A DNA stretch of 64,000 nt, from contig BGZK01000743.1 of the NCBI GenBank assembly GCA_005406025.1, positions 232,576 through 296,575 of the forward strand. Reading direction: 5' to 3'. The notes below the pieces were generated by a model. The model did no database searches and had not been told where the DNA came from. It saw nothing but the letters and a program-made list of their open reading frames with translations. The translations under genes and the position numbers were made by a program. Source of the stretch: Eumeta japonica. Its lineage: Eukaryota > Arthropoda > Insecta > Lepidoptera > Psychidae. Shown one piece after another: positions 26,301 to 38,300 of the stretch. Position 1 is the first letter of the stretch. Each line of letters starts with the position of its first letter.

Positions 26301-29300
26301 GATAAAGCGTATTAAGGCGTGTATAAAGATAAAAAGTACAGACTTGGAAGTGTTGAAGCCGGAGTCCGCCCTCCCACTTATTATAGTCCGGTATCTACTT
26401 AAAATCAACTCCGATCATGGCATCCCGGACTCACTAAAGAGGCAAAACGGCTATGCCATTGAAGGTATTGACTGGAAAAAGGCGCGCGTCCGCTGCCAAA
26501 GACGAACAAGAAACCCTCTGAAGTGTCATTTAGTTCTAGAAATGTCGCCCATGCTATACACCCACTTATAAAAGCCGGTCGTATATATGTAGGGCTGCAG
26601 CGTAGATTGGTGTGAGACCAATCGCCCCTAGTGCAATGCTCGCGCTGCCTCAGTTTCCGCCACAATCGAAAATATTTCCGAAAAGAGTCAGATAAATGCG
26701 CGTACTGTGAAGGCGAACACACTAGTCCCTTGTGCCAAGCACGCGAAATCGCTAAGCCCCAAAAGTACATAAATTGGCTGCAAATATGTCGCACACTGAG
26801 CATTCAGCTCGGTGTACGGCGTTCGAACAAAATGAAATAACATAGCGCGGATAAAATTCGCGTATTATTAGCGGCGGCGCCTCGGATAACCAAAACCATA
26901 TTCACAGGGCCGACGGTTTGTTGACGGGAAAAAACACTGGCCACGCATCTCTGCAGTTCATCCAATCCAACCTGCAGTGAAGTTAGCTTGCTACTACGGA
27001 ATTGCTGGTTGAGGCGTACAGGCACAAGATCGCAGTAGCACTAGTCCAGGAGCCCTATATGGGCAATATTGACGAGCTGAAACGATATTCCGGATGCAGG
27101 GTCATCTAGAGGATTACTCCACGAAACGGACCTGTCAAAGCTGCCATAATCATTCTGGACAGTGGGCCGACGTCAAGGAGGTGCAGACCTTCATCAATGA
27201 AAACTTCACACCTGCTATGATCACAGCCGGGAAATGCAGAATTGGCATTATATTGGTGTATTTTGAAGGCGACAAGCCTATCGGCTCATACCTTGACCGC
27301 GTGAAATGGGTCTGCTATAAACTCGGGAAAACAAAGTTGTCCTATAGGGTCATCGTCATGTATGCATCGTATGCTTGGGCACCGACGGCAAATAATCTCA
27401 GCGTGCGAAAAATGTTTAACGCCCTATAGCGCAGGGTCGCACTAAAGGCATACCAAGCTTACCGAACGGTCTCTCTCCACTTCGCACTGATCCTCTCGAG
27501 GTTGGGGCTTGCAAGAGGGGCCTTTGGGATGAGATAATAGCTGTGTGGCAGGAGAGATGGACGGTATATGGTAGAGAATTACATCGCTTCTTCCGGACGA
27601 GGCGGATAGACTTAGCTTCGACTGAGTCGCTCCGGATTACGAAACATCGCAGATTCTAACGGGACATGGCTGCTTTCGAAAGAAACTGTATGACATGAAG
27701 CTGTGTGAGACTAGTGTGTGCTTCTGTGGAATGGCAGATGAGGATATGCACTACGCACCACGAATGAAAATGATGGATGGTATCACGCGGGAGGCTATGG
27801 GGCCGATTCACTACACCGATCTAATTAGCTGCAAGGCGAAATTCGACAGGCTGGTAGAGTTCGCGCGTGCATGGCACAGATTACGCGGGAGACTAGAGGA
27901 GGAATCGAGAAGGTAACAATTTGAGCTGCCCGTTACCGAAGAATGTTAATGTGGTGTCAAACCCTACTAAGGGAGAATTGACAAAAGGGACAAGGAAAAG
28001 AGTAAAAAATAACTTGTAGGAAGCAGGAAGAGACTGCGGGACTAGATTATCGGTGTCCCGTGGTGCTTCCACGATTCGGCCCGTATGACCGTAAGGTTGG
28101 AGGGGCCATGGGAGGTGGTAGACTGATCCTCTCGAGGTTGCTCTCTCTGAATATAAGAGTGAGGCAAGCGGCCTGGCTATACGAGGTAAAATGTGGAAAA
28201 CATTTGATAGACGTATGTACCGATTAGGAGCTCCAGAGCCCCGTGGATTTGATAAATTAAACGAGAATTTGGAAAGATATTTTAGGTTTAGGCGCCAAAT
28301 TAAGGTGCTAAGGTGCTAAGGTGCGCCAATTAAGGCGCCAAATTCGAAATATGTAACAGGATTTCAGCAAATTGCCGCATCCTGCGCACGTTTCCGAACT
28401 CGGTTGAGAGAGCGTGGAGGACTTGGATCTGACAACGATGGACCGACTCGCCATCGTCGGGACGCACATTTACATCGACGGTAGTTGAATTGAAAACAAA
28501 GTCGGTGCGGCCCTAACGGAATGGCGGAACGGGATGGAATCCGAGAACTCCGAATATCGACTCGAGCCCTTCTACACGGCAGAAATGTTCGTCCTGCATC
28601 GGGTAATAAAGAGGGTGAAAAAGGGTAAGCATTAAGCATGCTCAACATCTTCAGTGACTCAAATTCATCGTTGCAGATGTTGGCCGGTCCCATAGCCTAC
28701 AACCCCCTGGCCCATGTAGCAAGGAGGGACATACTGGATATCATTCAGAGGGAAGGGGAGTGCGTTTATTTTGGGTGCGAGTTCACGCGAGAACCACGAG
28801 AAACGAGCGTGCTGATGAGCTCGCCAGGAATGTTGCCGTTAAAAAGAAGACGATGGCGGGCAATGATCGTTTACCCCTGTCATTCGCTAAAAAGGCGATT
28901 AGAGCGAAGATCCTGGAAGAGTGCCAACAGAAATACGCCGAGGGAATCACTATTTAAATAATCAAGTGCTTTTTCCCGAGTGAAAGAGGCGTACAGGATC
29001 CTCTCACAAGTCCAAATAACGCCCCTCTTAGCGCAAACCCTCACGGGATATAGCGGATTCGCCCAGTATCTACACAGGTTCGAGCTGACGAATTCGCCGT
29101 ACTGCGCATGCGTCCCAGACAGGATTCAGGATCTACTACACGTTCTGAAATAATGTCCGATTTTTCTGAAGGAATGTGCGGAGACCGAGACGGGCACTGG
29201 TATCCGAATCCTGAGGGAGAAATTCCCCGACCTCCTAAGCAAAAATAAAAATTGGAAAATGTTTTTTACGTTCTGCGAAGGGGTGGTGAGTAAAATTAGC

Positions 29301-32300
29301 AAAAGCAATGGATCAACGGTGTAATCTAGCAATTAAAAACCGTGATGGGTATTACGATGCCGTATTGGTCTGCGACAGTATATTTTGGTACTTAACGAAA
29401 GAACGCAGCCCTTTAGTTTGGAAGGTTAAACATGGGAATGGTAAAACAATATAAACGAGCGGCAACTACAAAAATGTAAAGTCATATATAAATGTTCTCA
29501 TGTTACTAACTTAAGGCAACATGTAAATAACATTGGCAAGATGTAAATCGTATAAATTAAGTTAAAGAATGCCTGTAACTAGTATTAAGTTGGTGGATAG
29601 GGGTACAATGACTGGGAGAAAAAAAAAAAAGCATTTAATTATTTACATTCCAATTCCAACCCATGTATGAAAGGCTGTGCAAATGACGAAGAACAAATCT
29701 GAGAAAAGAATACAAGGACTGTCACGAACTGTGTGATAGGAGAGAACAGTAAAAAAACTCTTATTGCCTTTGCTCCTCGAAAATTCCATTAAAAAGAAAT
29801 AAAACCTTTATTTTACAGATAAAATAAAGCATTTCGATTATATTTTTAATTCAACACATGATGGCCAGAAAAACATATCAACGCTACTGTTATCTACGTC
29901 ATTGCAATGGTATCACAATTCTTCATTATTGAAGTGCTGGTATGGAGAAGTCAATGAAAAAAAGGCAATTGTCAAGGAAACGATCCTTATGACGGTGCGC
30001 TTGCTCTTAGATACTACTTGGAATCAAGGTTGGTATTCAATCAAAGGCATTGATTGATAAAGAACGAAAACTAATCGATCTTAATTTTTCCGGAAAACTT
30101 ATGCCAGCATTATGTTTATGTAATTCCATAAAATAATCACAGTTATTTTCAACTTCCCGCTATGAAAGTTAGAATTTTTCCATAAATTAGGCAGTTACTG
30201 TTTTTAGTCCTATACTTTCTAAAATCTAATTTTCGTCGAATCCTGAAGTTTTAGGATCTTAGGAATCTATTTTGACCGTATTTGGAGTGGTATCTGTGTA
30301 TTTCTCTCTCTTTCTCTTAATGGTTTATCTTTTTTTGCTTAAAAAACTGCATCGAATAACAATAAGCAGATCAAAATCGAACAACAAAATCGTAGAAGAA
30401 AAATTTAAAAAATATTTATAAAATTTTGAACAATAGCGCTCAAAACCTATCAAAATTATATTTATGAGTTCGGAGAGTTTTAATACGTAAGTCGATCTTT
30501 CGACCTGGATGAGCTCAATAATTTAGTGCTGCTTTATGTTTGAACTGTTTGAGCTTGAAAGTAGTAAGAAGTTTCTGGGTTTGCCTGCAGGGTCAACCGT
30601 TTTCAAAATTCTAGAGCTCGAAAAATTTCATTCAAGAAGCTTAAAAACACATCCACAAACATTATAGCGGGAAGTTTTAAGTATGTGCGGCAGGGTTAAC
30701 GGTTTTTCAGATTTTCTTTTTACTGTAATTAAAGCAAATTAAAGCGGGGATTTCCCTTTAAGTATTTGCAGCTGCCCAAAGTTGATAAAACATTTAATGT
30801 GTACTGGCGGTTACACATGCCTGTTATCAAAGTTGTTCTTTAACAACGACCGATTAAGTTCAATGCGAAAGTGGCCTGTAAACGAGATTTCTCTATCGCG
30901 ACATTTCTTCTCGTATAAAAATCGTTCAACGTCACGCCGACATAACGATTATTCAAATTCAAACTCAAAATATCTTCATTTCGGAGGTTACAAAATAACA
31001 CTTGAAATACGTCATAAGTTTTTGCGAATTTACACTTTACCGCTCGTTCGGAAGGCAGTTTTCCCTCAAAAAGAACGAGCAAGAAACTTAAGGGTAGCTC
31101 TTTTCTTATTTGTTCATACATAGCCAAAACAAATACAAGACCATTAAAAATGAAACAGCCCGGTAGGAAGTCGAGCCGCTTATGCCCATGGATATTTGTC
31201 TTCTAAATATTCAGAAATTGCATAGTACCGTTTTTTACTGAGTGATTGTATAATAACACTCTTAAATTTATATAGAGGTAAATCTTGTATATCTACAGGA
31301 ACCTTATTGAACAGGCGCACACAGAGCCCTCTAAATCAGTTTGTGACTTTACTTAGTCGACTAACATGTGAAATCAGTTTATTTTTATTTCTGGTATTGA
31401 GTTTATGTCGACTACTATTTCTTTTAAACATTTCTAATTTTTTTTTCCATATAATAAATTTTCATAAGTGAATTGAGATGCCAGGGTTAAAATTCCAATT
31501 TCCTTAAACTTATTTCTAAGAGATGCACGAAGTCCGAGTTTGTAAATTGCGCGAACGGCCCGCTTCTGCAGCACAGCTTTATATGTACCTGTCGAAAATC
31601 TTGACGATACAACAAAATAATCCAGTTATCCGTTTTTCAAAACACTACTATAAATTATCTGAGTATTTTTTTCCATATCCAGCGTCTACGTATACGGGCA
31701 TATCAGGTACCATAACGACCACCGCAAAGTACAACGAGCACCGCTATTATGCCGGCGACACCCTTCATCTCGTGTGCCACTCACTATGGTCATGGAAATA
31801 TCTATTTAGTTCACAAATATACTGGAGCATCGTGGGTATGTACAAACAAAAAGCTTCTCGAAATTTTTCATAAGTACAACTTTAAAAATTTCATTATAAG
31901 AAACGCGAAAAAAAATGCTTTACTGATACCAATGTCTAGTGACCATGCAATATGTGTGACCGTAAAAGTAAAGTGCCCTCACCAGAGCCCATGTCCTCTA
32001 CTTCATAGTGGTAGTCGAATACAAAATATCACGCTTCAGTGACGTGAAAGCTTTAAAATACTAAACCGCGCTGCACAGCGGAATATACGGCGTGCGTATA
32101 TAAGACTCCGCGTACTGGTGCGCGGAAAACAGAACTTACAGAGGATTTCTGTTTATATGAGGACCATGGACTTTTTTATGTATATGAAGGCAAATTACCA
32201 CTTATTCGTGGATCAATCACGAAATCTCAAGAAATACTCATGTTTCATTAAGTGATAGTTAATAAAACACGGTAAATAGTTGCGGAAGGAATGAAGGTAT

Positions 32301-35300
32301 TTTTATATATTATAAGTCACAATGACATTTTAACAAATGGTTTTACATATCTGTCACTAGATGTCGTTAGTATGTTCATATTCAATTATTTTGATATTAT
32401 AAACTTATAATTTTAACAGCACCACTTATCAAAATAATCTAAACATAGTACACTGATTTACAGTTTGACAAAAAAAGGTTATCTATTTATATTTAAACAA
32501 TATTTTCCAAACCCAGTTTTTTAACAAAATAGTTATGCTTAGCAGAAGTTAAGCTTTTTGTAAAAATATCAGCGGGCATCTCAGATGCTGACAAATAAAT
32601 TATTTTTATCATTTTATTCTTATATTCCATGCTCTTGCAGACTGTTTTAGTCCATAAATAGCTTTATTTAATTTAAGCACACAATTACTTGGACATTTTA
32701 AGCTAAGTGGAGCTTGCATGTAAACATTTTCATTCAGGATACCATTTAAAAATGCTGTTACTACATCAAGATGTGTAATTTCAAAATTAAATTTAGCACT
32801 TAGAGCAAACAAGAGTCTAAGGGTGGAGTACCTGAGCACTGGTGCATAAGTCTCTTTGAAATCCACACCCTGTTGTTGGGTGAAACCCTTAGCCACCAGC
32901 CTAGCCCTATACCTGATACTACTATCACTCTCAAATTTTTTTGAATACCCATCGACACTGCACCACTCGATCTGCTTTTTCCGATCCACTATGTCCCATG
33001 CTTTGTTCTGCTCAAACGCTTGAAGTTCCTCTTGCATAGCCGTTGCCAGTTTTCTGTCCGGACCCTCTGTTGCATCTTTATAAGTTATTTCATCAGCACA
33101 CAACTCTGACAGATTATCTGAAACACAGAGATTAGTATAGCCAAACCTGTCGGGCTTTCTCCTGGGACGTTTTTCTGGTAACTGTGAGGTTTCAGCACTG
33201 TCCATGTGATCAAATTCTTCTTCAGACAATGTGCGATATGAATCATCTTCGGAACTCTGAATGTCTGAATCTAATACATATGTAGGATCCTCTTGTCCTT
33301 GAATAGTTTCATCAAATAATTCTGTGGAATTTTCTTGTTCAGACAATGGATTTTTATTTGTGTTGCTTATTTCAACCTGGGTAGTGCTATCACTTCTCTC
33401 CATTATGATCACATCCCTACTTGTACATATTTTTTTAGTTTCAGGATTGTACAGTCTGTATCCTTTAATGTTTTCAGAATATCCCACAAGAATGTATTTC
33501 ACAGCTTTCTTATCCCATTTTAATCTTTTAGCTTTGGGAACGTGCATCATTGCTGGACTGCCAAAGACTCTGATGTGACCAAGATCGGGTTTACATCCTG
33601 TCCACATCTCAATTGGCGTTATTTGGCCTAAACCTGAGGCTGGCGATCTATTTTTGAGATATACTGCCGTATTGACTGCCTCGGCCCATAGTTCCTTTTC
33701 CATCTTTGCATCAAAAAGTAGACATCTAGCACGTTCAACAATGGTCCTGTTGAAACGTTCACAGAGACCGTTCTGCTCCGGGGTATAGGGATTCGTCTTC
33801 TGATGAATAATTCCAGACTCTTTCAAGTACTTCTCCATCATATCTGAACAGAACTCCCCTCCGTTGTCGGTTCTCAATGTCTTGATTTTTGTTCCTTTTT
33901 GATTTCTAACCATACTATGAAATTCCTTGAAATGCTGTAAAACCTGATTTTTCTCCTTTAAAAAGTATACAAATGCCATTCTACTAGCATCATCCACGAA
34001 CAATAGAAAATATCTCGCCTGTCCAACTGATCGAACCTCCATCGGTCCACACAGATCCGAATGAACCAAATCTAGCACTTTGTTTCTTCTATGTGGGGCT
34101 AGTTTAAAGGGTAAACGAGCCTGTTTTCCCTCACAGCATACTTCGCAATTGGATTTCTGAATATCAGCTTTTGTATCATATGATACTCCTTCAGCACCAT
34201 TTTCATCTTCTGTAGGTCGTTACTATTTACGTGGCCTAACCTTCTATGCCATTGCACCACTTCTGCAGATTTAACAGCTGCTGCCAACACTTTCTCCGAC
34301 TTCAATGTATTTAATTTATACACACCATTTTGCAGGGTTGCTTTTCCAATAAGCTCATTCTGTCGATTACGGATGTAACAAACCTCTTTTGTGAAAGTAA
34401 CTTTGTTTCCATTTGCTATCAACTGGCTTACTGATAACAAGTTAGTTGTTAGGTTAGGTATGTATAAAATGTTGTTTACACTGATGTCAAACTGAAATTG
34501 TTTACTTTGTAGTGATCCTTGTGTCTCCGGTACATAACACTGGCACAGTCATTTTATTAGCAACAATAATTTCCTTTGTATCGTGTAATTCTCGAACTCG
34601 CAATAAGTTTTCTTTGTTAGACGTCATATGGGCGCTTGCACCCGAATCTATATACCAATCGTCATTACTGAATTCACTATTGAAAAAAGCGGCACTAAAA
34701 GCATTTACTGACTTTTCTTTTAATTCTGGGCACTGATTTTTGTAATGACCAGTTTTTTTGCACTTGTAGCATTTTATAACCTTTTTGACAGTTGACGTTG
34801 ACATATTGTTGTTCTGGTTTTGATATCTGCCAACTTTACCTTTTGATTTTGACCATAGTGCTACCAACCTCAGAACTCATGTCAAGCAATTTCGTTTTGA
34901 TGACGTCAGAATTAATGGCGATCCCTGAATGCTCTATTGCCATGATCATCGGTGCAAATTTTTCTGGAAGTCCCGCCAATAACAAAGACCCGATCCACTC
35001 TTCATTGATTTCGAAACCTGTCCCCTTTAATCTTTGTGCAGTTTCCACTATTTGGCTGACATAGCTCGTCATGGTTTCACAATTATCTAATCTAATTGAA
35101 ATTAACGTTCTCAACAAACTGATTTTTCTAGTAAAGCCACTGTCATCAAATAACATTTGCAGTTTTTTCCACAAGCTTGCCACTTTAGTTTCGTTCTTGA
35201 TATGCACATATAGTTTAGGATCAATCGTCATAACGAGTTTCGCCTTCGCTTTCTTGTCCTCGGTTTCACTAAAGACTTTTGGAACGGCGTCTATGTCAAT

Positions 35301-38300
35301 ACCTTCCAACACGAGAAAATTTCTTGCAGCAAAAGCCCAATCATCGTAATTCTCGCGTCCTTTAAGCTTTGGCACATTGACTATATAACTTCCCGACGAC
35401 ATTTTTAACACTTTTCACTAATTTACGATACAACTATTGTACTTTTCGATAAAATGCGTTACCTGGGCCCATAACCTAATAAAACACGGTAAATAGTTGC
35501 GGAAGGAATGAAGGTATTTTTATATATTATAAGTCACAATGACATTTTAACAAATGGTTTTACATATCTGTCACTAGATGTCGTTAGTATGTTCATATTC
35601 AATTATTTTGATATTATAAACTTATAATTTTAACAATAGTATGGTCTTATTGTTTTGTTCGCACTCGTAGGAGCAAGTAAATAAGGTCAAGTGGTAAGAA
35701 AGGGGCAGGCGGTAAGAAACCTCACAACTCGCCCAGCCCGCCCCGCCCACCCCCTCGCAAGCTCACCGCGCTTGCCACCCGCATCTCTTCCTGCTTACCG
35801 CTCTCACATCTTAGGGGGTGATATCATCCGCGGGTGCTTTATAACTACATATTTATTAGGATTTCAGTGGTTGATGCGCATTAAAATTACAGATCGATTT
35901 TTCATATTTTTATAATGATTTCTTTGACATAATTCTTTACTCTCATGTTCGTTTCAAAATAAATTGCACTTTATTTTTGGCCTTTCCAAGTAATTATATG
36001 ATTTATGTTATGAATGCGATTGAACATTGTTTAGTCGGTATAACTACAAAGCATCTACTCACACCGATCTGGCTGCCAGTAAAACCAACTTTTATGCAAT
36101 ATCTCGATAACTTATGCTCCAACTTTTATGCTCGATAACTTCAATTATGCAATATCAAATTGTATGTACAAACCAAAAAATCTTGAAAAATAATCTAACA
36201 ACATAGTGACAATTTTTTTATCATTTTGATATACGTCTAATAAAAAAATTCTGAAGAATTTTTTGTTATTGGTTGTGTGGTCACCTACGACGTATGTGTG
36301 AGATATTAAAGATAGTTCTAAAAAGCACTACGGCAAGTCCGTGGAAGTTGGGAGCTACAGATCGAACGCTGCATTGCGCACGTCATTGCCTCGCCACAGC
36401 ATTCTTCGCGCGCCGCTCCGAAGCCAAGGTACGACCGCCCGCCGAGGCATCCTTCGGCCGTCTGACGAATCAAGTCGATGGTAGGAATATTTAAACCACG
36501 ACGCGTGCAGGCGCTCTGCGATGCGCCCGGTGACGGGCGCCGCCGACGCGGATACAATTGAATACAATCGAAAAAATGAAAAACAATTAAAAAACGATTA
36601 TAAGAATATATATTATAAGAATAAATTTATTAAAAATATTACACACAATTCATATAGTTCCTAAATGTTTCACTAAAAGCAACCCAGCGTCCTTTCCCAC
36701 CATAAGTGGTGACATTGATTTTTTTAAATTCGACCAAAGATAATCTTTGTAGAGAATTTAATTTTTTTCAAAACCATTTCAAGGGTTTTTTTATTCAGTA
36801 TCCTTGATTGACTATGAACACAAAATAAGCAAAAAAAAACTTTTTTAATTTTGAAAATTCTTAATTTTGCGAGCGCTAACTCAAAAACTGAAATAGAGGC
36901 CTAAATAAATAGTTTAAACATAATTTTTTTTTTCGTGACTATTAACGAAATTTTGAGTAAGTTTTATTTAGCACAGTCTAACGTCCATACAAATGAAAAT
37001 TTATTGTGGCAAACGTATCAAAGCCTATCCAGGGAGCTGACTTCCTCAAGCACCATCAACACGTCGTAGACGTAAAAAATAAGAAATTGATAGACACCGT
37101 CACCAATATCAAAACTAACGGATACATTAAAACCTTGAATATACCTACAATACATAGCACCGATATCACAAAATAATATCACAGCATATTAGATGAATTT
37201 CCCGGAACTACGAGATTGACAGCTATGACACTCAAGAACAAAGAAGTCCAATATTTTATAGAAACAGAAGACCAACCTGTACACTGTCGAGCTCACCCGA
37301 TACCCCCACATGGATACAAAAAAGTCAGAAAGTAATTTTAAAACATGATGGAACAAGGACTTTGTAGACTAAGCAATAGCTTATGGTCATCGCCTCTTCA
37401 CGTCCTACCGAAAAAGAACGGAGACATACGAGTCTGCGGAGGCTACCTTCATTTAAACGCCATCACGAAAATCGACCGATATCCCATATTCTGCGTCAAA
37501 GACTTTAGATACCAACTCTCTGGAAATACGACATTTTCTACGCTAGACCCTCAACCAGGCCTATCAGCAAGTAAACGTCCATGGAGAGGACATAGAAAAG
37601 ATAGCCATAACAACACCAATGGGATTATTCAAATTTCACCGGATGTGTCGGGAGCTGAAAAACGCAGGCCAGACATTCCAACGGTACATACACCAAGTAC
37701 TATTTAAACTAAACTTCGTTTTTTTCATTCATCGACAACGTTCTGATTGCATCAGAAAGCGAAAAGCGACATTTTACACACCTACAAACAGTACTCGGAA
37801 AATTTTAAGAGAACGGAATCACGATCGATCCTGCTAGATGCAATCTCGGCCAGCCGGAAATAAAAGTCCTTGGATATATCGTATCAAAAGAAGGTATCAA
37901 ACTGCCAGCAGAAAAGATTAAACTCATCATGAACTATCCTAAGCCCCAGACCAACGAAGAACTCCGACGCTTCCTCGGAATATTGATTTCTACCGTGTGC
38001 ATATACCTAACGCTGCGTCCATACAAACACCGCTCAACGCATACCTATATAATGTCAAGAAAGACAAAACTAAAATTCAATGGACCGAAGAATCATCGCA
38101 AGCGTTCGAAGCGTGTAAAACAAGCATAAGCGACGCTGTCTTACTCGTTCACGCGTCACATCGAGCTCCGTATGCATTATTCTACGACACTTCAGTCAAA
38201 TCAGCCGGCGCAGTACTACAACAATACATAAACAGAAAAAGGCAACCACTTGGACATTTGTCAGAAAATTCTCAGACTCACAATGTAAATATTCAACATA

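Larger units (their letters stand above)
24540..29632 (+). mobile_element. I/R1-type LINE with RNase H, split by two nested insertions
   Basis: Pieces in order on the plus strand: basic Gag N-terminus (24585-24815); Gag C-terminus with TSGQVVKAIRDIFDAREKG and a CCHC series (CSRCLSFRHNRKYF, CAYCEGEHTSPLC) at 25960-26840; endonuclease start (KIAVALVQEPYMGN) near 27030; a scrap of polymerase (RTVSLHFALILSRL) at about 27465; polymerase end (IRVRQAAWLYEVKCG) at about 28155; an RNase H-like part near 28430-28960; and a 3' tail ending in an A12 run at 29621-29632. Most of the polymerase is deleted. The THAP element (25169-25953) and a second LINE tail (27505-28121) are insertions. Exon B2 begins 187 bases after the poly(A). 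Confidence 0.8.
32260..35635 (-). mobile_element. Ty1/copia retrotransposon, young deletion derivative with identical LTRs
   Basis: LTRs 32260-32418 and 35477-35635 are both 159 bp and identical by eye. On the minus strand they start TGTTAAAATT and end TTTTATTA. ATAGT flanks both sides (32255-32259 and 35636-35640). Next to the 5' LTR, 35462-35476 gives GGTTATGGGCCCAGG on the minus strand, like the tRNA-iMet half-primer site of Drosophila copia. At 3376 bp it is short for the family: most of the polymerase and RNase H is gone. Identical LTRs point to a recent insertion. Confidence 0.95.

Noticed and set aside
33324..35349. Plus-strand ORFs over the copia element
   Set aside because: Shadows of the minus-strand gag-pol frames.
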